From positions 62,001-126,000 of the forward strand of contig NZ_JACXYY010000009.1 of assembly GCF_014779665.1 (NCBI RefSeq): a stretch of DNA of 64,000 bases. The letters are read 5' to 3'. Shown here piece by piece: positions 15,087 through 24,519 of this stretch. The notes under the pieces were generated by a model that saw only the letters and a program-made list of their open reading frames with translations, was not told where the DNA came from and did not search any database. Made by a program: the position numbers and the translations under genes. How positions within the stretch are numbered: the first letter of the stretch is position 1; each line of letters opens with the position of its first letter. Source of the DNA: Nocardioides hwasunensis. GTDB lineage: Bacteria > Actinomycetota > Actinomycetes > Propionibacteriales > Nocardioidaceae.

Positions 15087-16691
15087 TCACCTGATGGTGA
15101 TGGTCAGCTTCGTCTTCGAGGCGGCGAACGAGCTGTTGCCGGCGTACTGCACGACGAGCTTGTTCTTGCCCTTCTTCAGGCCCTTCTTGATGGTGATGGT
15201 CGCGACGCCCTTCTTGACCTTGCCCTTGCCGACGACCTTCTTCCCGAGCTTGATCGTCACCTTGCCGGCGGCCTTGCCCGAGCCGGACGAACTGACCTTG
15301 ACCTTGCCCGTGATCTTCTGGCCGGCCTTGTAGGACTTCTTGAAGGTCGACGTGATCTTGGTCGAGGCCTTGGTGGGGGCCGGCGGCGGAGTGGCGGTGT
15401 CGGCGGCCTTCACGGTCACGTCGACGTCGACCGAGGTGGAGCCGTTGAACGCGGCACCGGTCGGGGTGAAGGTGGCCTTCACCTTATGCACGCCAGGCGT
15501 CAGGCCGGTGACGTTGAGGGTCGCGCGGCCGCCGGTCACGACGCCGTTGCCCTTGGCAGCACCGTCGACCGCGAAGGCGACGACGCCCTGCGGCTTGAGC
15601 GTGCCACCGCCACCGATCGTGGCGGTGAGGGTGGCAGCACCCGCGGTGGTGGAGACGCCGGAGACGGTCGTCGTGGTGTTGACCTTGGCGGTGAGCAGGT
15701 CGCTGGCCGCGGTCGCGGTCGTGGTGGCCACACCGCACTTGCCGCCCTGCGCGGAGGACAGGAGCTGCTCGAAGCCGGCGTCGAGGATCAGCGAGGTCGC
15801 GGCGGGCGAGCACACGAAGCCACTGGGGCCGAACAGGCCCTGGGCCCACGCGCTGCCGGCGTCGCCCTGGCGGACGACGTTGTAGAGCGCACGGTCGACC
15901 TGCCAGCCGCCCTCGACGCGCAGGGTGCCGAGGAGTCCCGCGCGGCCGACGGAGAACGGCGCGATCGCGTTGGGGTCGGACTTGACCGGGGCGTCGTCGT
16001 GCTCCTGCACGAACGTGACGCTCGGGCCGTAGGTGAGGGTGCTGCCCTTGATCTTGTCCAGCTCCTTCTTGAAGAAGTCGCCGGTGCCGGAGCTGGTCTG
16101 CGGGGTGAGCGGCTTGATGACGCCGCTGGCGCCGCCGACCTGGGACCAGTTGGTGATGGAGCCCTCGTAGATGCCGACGATCTGGGCCGGGGTGAGGGTC
16201 GCGGGGGCGTTGGACGTCGGGGCCGTGGCCACGGCGAGGGTGTCCTTGGCGAAGGGGAACGCCTGCAGGTTCGCCGCGGTCTCGTTGGCGTTGTTGCCGG
16301 AGGACGAGCGTGCGAAGCTCACGTCGGCGTTGTTGGCCTGGCCGTAGAGCAGGCTCTTGCCGCCACCGGAGCCGTTCGGGCGGATGATCGCGGCCGAGCC
16401 GGCCCGCAGCGTGACGTTCGCAGAGTTGGTCTGGTTGCCGGCAGCGTCGAAGGTGCGGGCGTCGAACGAGACGAGGCGCTGGGCCGGGTTGGCGGCGTTG
16501 TAGCCCGCGACACCGGCGTGGCCGTCGGCCAGGTAGCTGACGGCGAACATCGTGGTGTCGGAGCCGACACCCACGATGTCGTCGGCGTCGGGGACGAAGG
16601 CCGGGTCGGCCTGGGCCGGGGCAGCCACGGCGAGTGCCGTCGCCAGGATGGACGTGGTGGCCACGCCCGCGAGGAGCCTGCGAACAGACAT
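15087..16691 (-). CDS. Secreted PstS-like binding protein with Ig-like repeats
   Basis: A 534-residue secreted protein. A signal peptide (about 1-28, ending PAQA) precedes a type 2 periplasmic-binding-like domain (about 30-310) related to PstS: VGSDTTM, FARSSSG and TSSGTGDFF resemble phosphate-coordinating loops. Two Ig-like repeats follow (about 330-430 and 440-534), the last one very Lys-rich (KLGKKVVGKGKVKKG), suggesting contact with anionic wall polymers. No membrane anchor or LPxTG motif is seen. It starts 54 bp after the sortase-like gene. Phosphate binding is inferred, not shown. Confidence 0.8.
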   Translation of the reverse strand: MSVRRLLAGVATTSILATALAVAAPAQADPAFVPDADDIVGVGSDTTMFAVSYLADGHAGVAGYNAANPAQRLVSFDARTFDAAGNQTNSANVTLRAGSAAIIRPNGSGGGKSLLYGQANNADVSFARSSSGNNANETAANLQAFPFAKDTLAVATAPTSNAPATLTPAQIVGIYEGSITNWSQVGGASGVIKPLTPQTSSGTGDFFKKELDKIKGSTLTYGPSVTFVQEHDDAPVKSDPNAIAPFSVGRAGLLGTLRVEGGWQVDRALYNVVRQGDAGSAWAQGLFGPSGFVCSPAATSLILDAGFEQLLSSAQGGKCGVATTTATAASDLLTAKVNTTTTVSGVSTTAGAATLTATIGGGGTLKPQGVVAFAVDGAAKGNGVVTGGRATLNVTGLTPGVHKVKATFTPTGAAFNGSTSVDVDVTVKAADTATPPPAPTKASTKITSTFKKSYKAGQKITGKVKVSSSGSGKAAGKVTIKLGKKVVGKGKVKKGVATITIKKGLKKGKNKLVVQYAGNSSFAASKTKLTITIR

Positions 16692-16745
16692 GAGAGTTCC
16701 TTTTCTTGGATCGGTGCTCTTGACGGGTGGTGCAGGTCGCTTCGG

Positions 16746-17705
16746 TTACATCAGGTTGGGCAGGAGTCGCATGACCACATCGGTGGTGAGCCAGGCGACG
16801 GCGATCACGACCGGGGTCGCGACCACCCAGACCACGGCAGTGGAGAACCGCTGCCGGGCGGCGATGACCCCGAGCGTCAACGCCAGGAGCAGCCCCAGGC
16901 ACAGCGTGAGGAGCGGCATGACCGCCCCGGACTCCGTGCCCATCGCCTGCTCCGGATCAGGGACCACGCGGGGCAGGCCCGCGGGGGTCGGGAATGCCTC
17001 GTCAGCCTCGGCATCCACGTAGACGACCCGGCCGGGGGACAGCGACGGCAGCCGCGCGGCGCTCGCCTCCCCGCTGACCAGGACCAGCCTGGACGCGCCC
17101 TCAGGACGCGGCTGCGGCAACGGATCTCCGGCGCGGCGCACACCGATGACCTTGAATCGCCGGGCGCCCTGCGCGGTGGTGACGTTGATCTGGTCGCCAC
17201 GGACCAGCTCGCCGATCCGCGCGAACGGCGCACCGTAGGTGCTGGCCCGGCCGAACACCGCGGAGGTGCCGAGCTGGCCGGGCAGCACGGTGTTGCGCAG
17301 GTGTCCCGGCCCGCCGAGCAGGTCTCCCGACGCCGTCCCCTCGGTGACCACCTGGTGCACCCCGATGTGCGGGATCGACAGCGTGGCGACGGGCCTGCCC
17401 ACCTCGACCACCGGACCGATCGGCGCGGTGCCGGCGGCGAGCTCGCCACGGAACTCGGTGTAGAGGGCGTCCTGCGCCCGATCCTGTGCGAGGCCGCCCA
17501 GGTAGAGCATCTGCGCGAGCATCCAGCCGGCGACCAGGCAGCACATCACCGACGTCGTCGAGATGACGGACCAGATGTCGTCGCCGCGTGCCGGCGGCGT
17601 CAGTGGACGAGGTGCTCCTCCGCGCGGTTGCTTCCGCGCGTCGGGAGGGACCGCAGTCCCAGTGGTCGAGGTCGAGGTCGACGTCGGGGTGGTCGTCATC
17701 GTCAT
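16746..17705 (-). CDS. Sortase-fold membrane protein lacking catalytic residues
   Basis: A 319-residue protein with a Thr-rich N-terminus, a membrane helix (about 45-70), an extracellular sortase-like domain (about 95-235) and two C-terminal helices (about 262-312). The domain follows class E sortases closely: GPGHLRNTVLPGQLGTSAVF, then STYGAPFARIGEL and GDQINVTTAQG. At the catalytic histidine position of AGHRxTYGAPF it has FGRASTYGAPF, so His is replaced by Arg. At the TLxTC site it reads RLVLVSGEA, so the cysteine is absent. It cannot be a normal transpeptidase. Its start overlaps the stop of the 872-aa protein gene by four bases. A scaffold or binding role is inferred. Confidence 0.78.
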   Translation of the reverse strand: MTMTTTPTSTSTSTTGTAVPPDARKQPRGGAPRPLTPPARGDDIWSVISTTSVMCCLVAGWMLAQMLYLGGLAQDRAQDALYTEFRGELAAGTAPIGPVVEVGRPVATLSIPHIGVHQVVTEGTASGDLLGGPGHLRNTVLPGQLGTSAVFGRASTYGAPFARIGELVRGDQINVTTAQGARRFKVIGVRRAGDPLPQPRPEGASRLVLVSGEASAARLPSLSPGRVVYVDAEADEAFPTPAGLPRVVPDPEQAMGTESGAVMPLLTLCLGLLLALTLGVIAARQRFSTAVVWVVATPVVIAVAWLTTDVVMRLLPNLM

Positions 17706-20320
17706 CCCCGGCTCCGACGCAGGTGGCGCAGGCGCACCAGGTTGGCGCCGATGGCGCTGATGAGCGCGACCAGGAGGAGCAGCGGCAGGATCCGCTCGGC
17801 GACCGGGGAGGACACCTCGGTCGTGGGTGGCATGGCGACGAGCTCCTGCTCCTCGTCCTTCACCTTCTTGCCCCCGGCCCTGTCGTCCGTGGACTTCTCG
17901 TCCTCGCCGTCACCCTGGTCGGCCGGCTCGTCGCCGGTGCCGTTGTCGCCGACCTCGGACACGCTGCCGGGGCCCGGGTCCGACGCTCCGCTCGTCCCGG
18001 CACCGGCGCCATCGCCGTCAACGGCGCCGCCGTCACCCGTGCCGCCGCCGTCACCGCCACCGGTGTCGGTGCTCGTGGCGCCGGACTGCTCCCCGATCTC
18101 CTTCGCGACCGCCTGGGCCTGCTTCCAGAGAGGAGCCGTGACGCCCGCCTTCTTGATGGGGACGTAGCCCGGCGGCAGCTCGCCGTTGCCGTAGCCCTCG
18201 CGCTGACCCTCGGTGGTGGAGACCTCGATGAACTGCGCGACCTTGGCCGCGTCCTCCTCCGGCAGGTTCGCCGTGCGGGCCGCGGTGTAGACGATCATCG
18301 TGCCGGGATAGGCGTTCTTCCTCACCATCTGCGCCATGTCGAGCGTGAAGGGCTCGTCGCCCTCCTTGCTCGGCTCGGCCAGGCGCAGGGCCTTCGTCAG
18401 GCCGGCGGTCGTCGGGGCGACGTAGCCGCTCCTGGTCGCCAGGCTGGCCTGGTCGAGGCCGAGCCGCTCGGCGTCCCCCATGCTCACGACGCCGAACATG
18501 AAGCGGGTGCCGACACCCTGCCGGTCGACCCGCCCGATCTTCCACGGGTCGGTGACCGCGGAGCGGTCACACCTGGTCTGGACGTTGGGCCAGGCGTCGA
18601 GGATCGCCTCGGCGATCTTGCGGATCGAGTTGACCGGCGCCGCGAGCTGCGTGAAGTACGGCGTGGGGTTCTGCTGGCGGCACTCGTCGTTGGTCGTCGG
18701 CACGTAGTCGTCGAGCAGCGGCCACTCGGCGACGGGCAGCTTGATCTTCCTGTAGCTGGGGTTGACCTTCATCCCCCACGGGTCGGCCTTGCCCTTGACC
18801 CACTCCATGGCCGACCTGTCCTGGGCGATGTACTCCGTGAGTGACTGGACGACGTCGCTGGACTCCGAGAGCGACAGCAGCGTCGCGGCCGCCTCGCGGG
18901 TGATCGTGTCGAGGCCCGGGTTGAGCTTCTGGAACTCCGGGTCGAGGTTGATGCCGACCGGGTTGGCACTCATGCCGGGGTGGCCGCGACCGAGCTCGCT
19001 GCCGAGGTAGGACTGGGTCAGCAGCTTGGCGACCAGCCGCGCGTTGAGCTTGAGGTCGGTGAACTCGCCGGCGTTGCCCGGGCGATCGATCACGTAACCG
19101 ATGGAGAAGCCGGTGACGGCGGTCGGTGCGTAGGCCATCGGGTCGGTGCCCTTGACGGTGTGCTTGCTTGACACGAAGGCCGCTGCTCCGCCGCCGTTCT
19201 CGGCCAGGGTGAAGCCGGCCGCGTCGGCCATCTTGTTGTGCTGGAACTTGAAGCGCTTCTTGTCCAGGCAGAAGCTCGGCGACCACTGGAGCGAGGCCTG
19301 CGACATCAGCTCGGAGCCGTAGAAGCCGGTCGGCGCGCGGTCGTCCAGCACCGTGCAGGCGTCCGGCGGCAGCCCGAAGGTGATCGGGATCGAGAAGCGG
19401 TTGCGCCAGTTGGACTCCGACCACCACAGCGTCGGCGAGGCAGTGAGGTCCACGCCCTGGCTGGAGAAGTTGTTCGACCCGGCCTCGAACTGGCCACCAC
19501 GCGAGCAGGCCGCGTCGTCGTCGAGGCAGCTGATCCCCTGGATCGGGATCACGACGATCGAGCAGGCGACCGTGTCGTTGCAGCCGAGGGACTCGTTCTC
19601 GACGTCGGAGCGCACCTCGAACTTGGTGTGCCCGTTGCCCTCGAGGTCGCTGAAGGCCGCCTGCTCGGCGGGCGGGAACGCCGCGCCGACCGCCGCCTCG
19701 GGAGGCATCGTCTCGGACGTGCAGCTGGCATAGACGGTGCCGTTGGCCGCGCGGAACGGAGTGATGCGGGTGGAGAACGTCGCGACGTCGTTGCACTCCG
19801 CCGGGATCGGGTCCAGGCCGAACTTCTGGGCACGCTGCGCGTCGGAGGCGTACTTGTCGTGGCGCCAGGCGGCCTCGCTGTCGTCGGCCACCTGCGTGCG
19901 CTGCGCACGCGAGGACGTCCAGCAGGTCTCGGGCGCGAGCTGCTTGTCCGGCGCCAGGCTGGGGTCGTCGAGACCGCGGCACTGGAGGATGACGACGGGG
20001 TACTCCTGGAGCAGGCCCTTCTCACCGAAGGGGCTGGACGAGCGGCCACCGGTCGGGTGGGCGCCGGTCCAGGAGATGTTGACCCGTTCCCGCCCGCGCA
20101 GCTGGGTCGTGCGGTCGACCGTCACGGTCATGTCCCGCGAGTCGATCTCGATCTCCTGGCCCTGCACGGAGATCGTGCGGTCCAGGTGCTTGGTCTGGCT
20201 GTACGCCGGCGCGTCACCGTCCGCCGCGGCCGTGGCCGTGCCGCCGATGCCGACCGCGGCCGGCAGGGTGACCGTCACGCCGAGGAGGGCGGTCGCCAGG
20301 AGTCGCATCCGCTGCTTCAT
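17702..20320 (-). CDS. Large surface protein with binding-protein-like domain and C-terminal anchor
   Basis: An 872-residue secreted protein with a signal peptide (about 1-32), an N-terminal beta-rich region with several cysteines, a central region resembling type 2 periplasmic-binding proteins (about 400-720, for example NPTPYFTQLAAPVNSIRKIA), a low-complexity Gly/Asp/Ser linker (about 735-815) and a C-terminal membrane helix (ILPLLLLVALISAIGANLV) with an Arg-rich tail. No LPxTG motif precedes the helix. It overlaps both the upstream pstS stop and the downstream sortase-like start by four bases, so all are made together. The precise function is unknown. Confidence 0.75.
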   Translation of the reverse strand: MKQRMRLLATALLGVTVTLPAAVGIGGTATAAADGDAPAYSQTKHLDRTISVQGQEIEIDSRDMTVTVDRTTQLRGRERVNISWTGAHPTGGRSSSPFGEKGLLQEYPVVILQCRGLDDPSLAPDKQLAPETCWTSSRAQRTQVADDSEAAWRHDKYASDAQRAQKFGLDPIPAECNDVATFSTRITPFRAANGTVYASCTSETMPPEAAVGAAFPPAEQAAFSDLEGNGHTKFEVRSDVENESLGCNDTVACSIVVIPIQGISCLDDDAACSRGGQFEAGSNNFSSQGVDLTASPTLWWSESNWRNRFSIPITFGLPPDACTVLDDRAPTGFYGSELMSQASLQWSPSFCLDKKRFKFQHNKMADAAGFTLAENGGGAAAFVSSKHTVKGTDPMAYAPTAVTGFSIGYVIDRPGNAGEFTDLKLNARLVAKLLTQSYLGSELGRGHPGMSANPVGINLDPEFQKLNPGLDTITREAAATLLSLSESSDVVQSLTEYIAQDRSAMEWVKGKADPWGMKVNPSYRKIKLPVAEWPLLDDYVPTTNDECRQQNPTPYFTQLAAPVNSIRKIAEAILDAWPNVQTRCDRSAVTDPWKIGRVDRQGVGTRFMFGVVSMGDAERLGLDQASLATRSGYVAPTTAGLTKALRLAEPSKEGDEPFTLDMAQMVRKNAYPGTMIVYTAARTANLPEEDAAKVAQFIEVSTTEGQREGYGNGELPPGYVPIKKAGVTAPLWKQAQAVAKEIGEQSGATSTDTGGGDGGGTGDGGAVDGDGAGAGTSGASDPGPGSVSEVGDNGTGDEPADQGDGEDEKSTDDRAGGKKVKDEEQELVAMPPTTEVSSPVAERILPLLLLVALISAIGANLVRLRHLRRSRG

Positions 20321-22065
20321 CGGCCCGCGCTCCGTCGACGTACGCCGCGCGCCAGGAGCAGTCCCGGCACGAGGATCAGGGCCAGGAGCTCGAGGGTGGC
20401 CAGAGCACCGAACGCGCGGCTGTCGCCGGGCCGGCTGGCGGACAGCTCGGTCGGGGTGGCGTAGATCGGGTCGCTGGTGGTCCCCGTGCCGGACGTCGTC
20501 GTCGTGCCGGCGCCGTCACCGCCGGTGGCCACGTTCTCGCCCGTCACCGGGTCGACCTCCGTGGCGGCCGGGTCGCCGCCTCCGTCCGTCCCGGCCCCGC
20601 CGGAGCCGCCCCCGGTGCCGCCTCCGTCGGTACCCCCACCGCCGCCGTCGGCGCCGCCCTTGGCGCCGCTGTCACTCGTGGCGCCGGTGCCCTTGCTGGT
20701 CCCGTCGCCGGAGCCGGCCGGCTGCCCACCGTCGGTCGAGGGCTCACCGGTCCCGGTCGCCGTGCCGCACGGACCGGCGCCCTGCTTGTCGCAGGCGGCG
20801 GGCTGGGGAGCGATCTGGGCGAGCTTGTTCTGCTTGAGGTTGCCGGCGACGAAGGTCGGGTTGTTGCACTTGGTCGCGTCGCGGTTCTCGACGTCGACGG
20901 CAGGGTCGGCCGTCTTGAGCTTGGCGAGCTGGGTGAAGCCGGCCTGCACGAGGTTGAGCGGCAGCGGCGAGTAGCCGTAGGGGCCGGCCTTGGCCTGGCC
21001 CTCGCAGAGCGAGTAGTACATGAAGTCGCCGAGCGTCTGCCGCTTGGCGGTCGACATGCGCTGGTCCTTCGCGCCCGTCGGGATGATCATGTAGCTGTAG
21101 GACGACAGCGGGTAGGCCCGCGGGTCCTTGGCGTTGTAGACGCCGTCGAGGATCTGGGTGAGGTAGAGCGGCGAGGACGCGTCCTCGTTGATCCTGGCCT
21201 GGGTGAGCGCGACCGCCACGTTGTACTGCGTGGGCTCGACGTAGAAGCCGCCGTCGTTGAGCACCTTGACGACCGGGTAGTCCTTGTTCAGGGGGTAGGC
21301 GTACTCGACGTATCCGATCGTGCCGTTGCCGGCGAACCCGGAGATCGTGTTCATCACCTGGTCCGAACCCGACTGGGCGAGCATCCGGCCCTTGCGCGGG
21401 TAGTACGACGTGTAGCCGCTCTTGCCGAAGAACGGCCGCCAGATCGACGGGTACTCCGCGTCCATCCAGGTGGTCAGCTGCGCCGTGGTGCCCGAGCCGT
21501 CGGAACGCACGACGGGCGTGATCGCGAGCTTGGGGAAGGCGCGGCCGTTGTTGTCCCGGGTGATGGCCGGGTCCGACCAGTCGGTGATCTCGCCGGTGAA
21601 GATCTTGGTCAGCGTCTCGCCCGACAGTCGCAGGTTGCGGACCAGCTCGTCACCGATCTTGAGCTGGTAGGTGAAGGCCGTGCCGCCGGCCACGATCGGC
21701 AGGTAGGCGAACTCGCGGCCGTTGCTGTTGTCGGCGTTGCCGAACTCGTCGACGCCCGGGTAGGGGATCTCGGAGATGCCGAAGTCGGTGACGTTCTGCG
21801 CGAAGTTCTTGCGGCCCTGGGAGGAGCCACCGCCGTTGTAGGTGACCTTCATGCCGAGCGCGTCGACGTCGGAGATCCACTGCTGGACGATGACCTCGGA
21901 CCAGGTCGAGCCGGAGCCCTCGATCTGGGCGTACGCCGCGCGCGGGGTCGCGTTGCCGAGGCCGCCCGGTCCGAGCTCGTCCGCGTTGGCGGCGCCGAGC
22001 CCGGACAGGGAGAGGAGCGCGGCGGCCAGGAGGGCGGCGCCGAGGCGGTGGAAGCGGTGACTCAT
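20317..22065 (-). CDS. pstS: Phosphate-binding protein PstS with long linker and membrane anchor
   Basis: A 582-residue phosphate-binding protein. After a signal peptide (about 1-28), the PstS domain (about 45-410) shows the phosphate-coordinating loops IEGSGSTWSEV, GGGSSQGRKNF and RSDGSGTTAQLTTWM. A Gly/Thr/Ser/Asp-rich linker (about 440-540) leads to a C-terminal membrane helix (LLALILVPGLLLARGV) and basic tail, in place of the lipoprotein anchor usual for PstS. It would hold the binding domain at a distance from the membrane. Its start shares one base with the pstA stop. Confidence 0.93.
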   Translation of the reverse strand: MSHRFHRLGAALLAAALLSLSGLGAANADELGPGGLGNATPRAAYAQIEGSGSTWSEVIVQQWISDVDALGMKVTYNGGGSSQGRKNFAQNVTDFGISEIPYPGVDEFGNADNSNGREFAYLPIVAGGTAFTYQLKIGDELVRNLRLSGETLTKIFTGEITDWSDPAITRDNNGRAFPKLAITPVVRSDGSGTTAQLTTWMDAEYPSIWRPFFGKSGYTSYYPRKGRMLAQSGSDQVMNTISGFAGNGTIGYVEYAYPLNKDYPVVKVLNDGGFYVEPTQYNVAVALTQARINEDASSPLYLTQILDGVYNAKDPRAYPLSSYSYMIIPTGAKDQRMSTAKRQTLGDFMYYSLCEGQAKAGPYGYSPLPLNLVQAGFTQLAKLKTADPAVDVENRDATKCNNPTFVAGNLKQNKLAQIAPQPAACDKQGAGPCGTATGTGEPSTDGGQPAGSGDGTSKGTGATSDSGAKGGADGGGGGTDGGGTGGGSGGAGTDGGGDPAATEVDPVTGENVATGGDGAGTTTTSGTGTTSDPIYATPTELSASRPGDSRAFGALATLELLALILVPGLLLARGVRRRSAGR

Positions 22066-23246
22066 CAGGACTCCTCAGCGGTGCGCTTCGCGCGGGTCGT
22101 ACGACGGGGACGGCGGGTGCGGGCGCGCGCGGGACGGGCGACCAGGCGGGCGATCACGAACAGGACGAGCACCAGGACGAGGAGCACGGTGGCGGCGGCG
22201 AACGCGCGCTCGATGTCCATCGGCTCGGGGCTCCTGGCGCCCTTGAAGATGAAGAGCGGCAGCGAGTTCATGACCCCGTCGGTGGGGTTGGTGACGAAGA
22301 AGGTCGCCACGCCGGAGGTGAGCAGGACCGGCGAGGTCTCGCCGACGCCGCGTGCGACGCCGAGGATCAGGGCCGTGGCGAGGCCGGGACGCGCGGTCGG
22401 CAGGACGACGTGCCAGACCGTGCGCCACCGGCTGGCGCCCAGCGCCAGGCTCGCCTCGCGCAGCCCGCCGGGCACGACGCGGAGCACGACGTCGGCCGCG
22501 CGGGCGATGATCGGGAGCATCATCACCGACAGCGCCATGGCGGCGGCGAAGCCCGAGCGGGGGAACCCCAGGGCGACGATGAGCACCGTGTAGACGAACA
22601 GGCCGGCCACGATCGACGGCAGCGCCGTCATCGCCTCCACGATGGTGCGCACGACGACGGCGAACCGGCCGCCGACCTCGGTCATGAACACCGCGGTGCC
22701 GATGCCGAGCGGCAGGGTCACCGCGACGGCGATGCCGAGCTGGATCGCCGAGCCGACGATCGCGTGACCGATGCCACCGGTGTCGAACGGGTCGCGCGGA
22801 CCGACGCCGGCCATGTCGTCGACGAGGAAGTTGAGGTGCAGCAGGGGCTCCCAACCGCGGTAGACCACGAACACCACCGTGCTGAGCAGCGCAGCTCCGA
22901 CCACGAGCGCGCCCGAGGTGACGATGCCGGCGACCACCCGGTCGACCACGTCGACGCGGCGGCCCGTCATCGACGTGGTCACGACGCTCATCACCAGGCC
23001 GAGGACGAGCCAGGTGACCAACAGCCACGCCGGGCCGCCGAGCGGCATCAGGCGCTGCGTGACCACCCACGCCAGGGCCAGGGCGGCGACCCAGGCGCCG
23101 ACGACGGTGAACCGCTCCTCGGCGGTGGGCTTGCCGAGGCTCGGCCGGGCGAGCGGTGGTGGGGCATCGAGGTCGCGCTGCGGCAGGTGGGTGGTGGGAG
23201 TCGGCTTCGCGGACGAGGCCGTCGCGCGCTGCTGGATGGTCGTCAT
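22065..23246 (-). CDS. pstA: Phosphate ABC transporter permease PstA
   Basis: A 393-residue permease with an N-terminal cytoplasmic extension (about 1-45), extra N-terminal helices and the six-helix MetI-like core. The EAA-type loop that contacts PstB is visible in REASLALGASRWRTVWHVVL. The C-terminal tail is strongly basic. The start at 23246 overlaps the pstC stop by four bases. Identification as PstA rather than PstC rests on order and on the GGIGHAIVGSAIQLG and GVGETSPVLLT segments. Confidence 0.93.
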   Translation of the reverse strand: MTTIQQRATASSAKPTPTTHLPQRDLDAPPPLARPSLGKPTAEERFTVVGAWVAALALAWVVTQRLMPLGGPAWLLVTWLVLGLVMSVVTTSMTGRRVDVVDRVVAGIVTSGALVVGAALLSTVVFVVYRGWEPLLHLNFLVDDMAGVGPRDPFDTGGIGHAIVGSAIQLGIAVAVTLPLGIGTAVFMTEVGGRFAVVVRTIVEAMTALPSIVAGLFVYTVLIVALGFPRSGFAAAMALSVMMLPIIARAADVVLRVVPGGLREASLALGASRWRTVWHVVLPTARPGLATALILGVARGVGETSPVLLTSGVATFFVTNPTDGVMNSLPLFIFKGARSPEPMDIERAFAAATVLLVLVLVLFVIARLVARPARARTRRPRRTTRAKRTAEES

Positions 23247-24259
23247 GCGTCGGTCCCCGCTCCGGAGCGGCTGCGCGCAACGATCATCGCGGCGAGGGTG
23301 TTGACGATCAGCGTGATGACGAAGAGCACGAAGCCGGCGGTGAGCAGCGCGGAGAGCTGGGCTGCGCTGGCATCCCCGAACCGGCCTGCGATCAGGGCGC
23401 TGACCGAGCTGGTGCCGACCTCGAGGATCCGCGGCTTGATGACGAAGTCGGGCGAGATGATCAGCAGCACCGCGATCGTCTCGCCGAGCGCGCGGCCCAG
23501 GCCGAGCATCGTGCCGCCGATGATGCCGCCGCGGCCGAACGGCAGCACGACGGAGCGGATCATGCCCCAGCGGGTCGCGCCGAGCGCCAGCGCCGCCTCC
23601 TTCTCCCCCGGCGGGGTCTGGGAGAAGACCTGCCGCATGACCGCGCACGACATCGGGAGCACCATCATGGCCACGGCGATGCCGGCGCAGAAGGCGCTGC
23701 CGATGTAGCGCGACTGGTCCCAGACAGCGGCGTCCGGGTCGGCGTCGACGGAGAAGATCGGGATCCAGCCGAGGTTCTGGTGCAGCCAGAGGCTGAACGC
23801 CGCCGCGTGGGGCATCACCAGGAAGTAGCCCCACATCCCGTAGATGATCGACGGGACGGCGGCCATCAGGTCGACCAGCGACACCAGGGTCGACTTGATG
23901 CCGGCCGGGGCGTACTCGCTGATGAAGAGCGCGGTGAGCAGCGCCAGCGGGAAGGCGAACGCCATCGCGACGCCGGCGATGGAGACGGTGCCGACGAGGA
24001 CCGCGGCGATGCCGAGGACGTCGGACTCCGGCTGCCAGGCGCTCTCGGTGAAGAAGCTCCACCCGTAGCGCTCGAGGGTGGGGACGGACTGCCACGCGAG
24101 GAACGCGCCGATGCCCCCGGTGACCACGAGCACGGTCGCGCCGACGGTCCGGGCGCTGAGCTCGAACACCCGGTCGGCACCGGTGGCCTTGCGAGACAGC
24201 CGACGCGGGGTCGGTCGGCCTGTGGGCAGGACGGAGTCCTGGGCAGGAAGAGTGGTCAC
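23243..24259 (-). CDS. pstC: Phosphate ABC transporter permease PstC
   Basis: A 338-residue permease and the first gene of the phosphate operon. The MetI-like core has the EAA loop KEAALALGATRWGMIRSVVL and the PstC segment GLGRALGETIAVLLI. GTG at 24259 (VTTLPAQDSV) is chosen because it leaves a short cytoplasmic N-terminus before the first helix; longer starts would run through the promoter region. It forms the transmembrane channel with PstA. Confidence 0.94.
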   Translation of the reverse strand: MTTLPAQDSVLPTGRPTPRRLSRKATGADRVFELSARTVGATVLVVTGGIGAFLAWQSVPTLERYGWSFFTESAWQPESDVLGIAAVLVGTVSIAGVAMAFAFPLALLTALFISEYAPAGIKSTLVSLVDLMAAVPSIIYGMWGYFLVMPHAAAFSLWLHQNLGWIPIFSVDADPDAAVWDQSRYIGSAFCAGIAVAMMVLPMSCAVMRQVFSQTPPGEKEAALALGATRWGMIRSVVLPFGRGGIIGGTMLGLGRALGETIAVLLIISPDFVIKPRILEVGTSSVSALIAGRFGDASAAQLSALLTAGFVLFVITLIVNTLAAMIVARSRSGAGTDA

Positions 24260-24519
24260 GGCTGACTTTCGAAACGGGCCCGAGAGAACTGCTGACGGCT
24301 GCCACGCCCCGACGAGAGCCGCGAGTGATCGCAGTCGGTGGTGAGCGACGTCAGCATGGGCTCCGTTTCGGAACGGCGACGCCGTCGCGGGTGAACGAAC
24401 GGCCAACGATGGGCCGTCACCAGCGGAACGAAATCGCCTCGCTGGCCCGGACGGGCCAGGTGGCGGCTCGAGATGACCAGGCCAGCCGGCCCGGTCGGGT
24501 GGTCGGGAAGGATGGGCTC
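24260..24519. other. Divergent promoter region of the pst operon
   Basis: A 260-bp region between pstC and the beta-propeller-like gene. On the minus strand GTTCACC occurs at 24390-24396, the half-site unit of actinomycete PhoP boxes, inside GTTCGTTCACC. A second well-spaced copy is not evident, so PhoP control is only suggested. An in-frame ATG at 24409 could make the plus-strand protein longer. Confidence 0.35.

Noticed and set aside
14694..18167. A 1157-codon open frame on the plus strand opposite pstB, the Ig-domain binding protein, the sortase-like gene and the end of the 872-aa gene
   Set aside because: Its translation is Arg/Gly/Asp-rich with no domain pattern, and it is antisense to genes with clear signatures. 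Long antisense frames are expected at this GC content.
20480..20760. Repetitive GC-rich tract inside pstS, considered as a DNA repeat array or CRISPR
   Set aside because: It encodes the Gly/Thr/Asp linker in frame and has no regular repeat-spacer layout.
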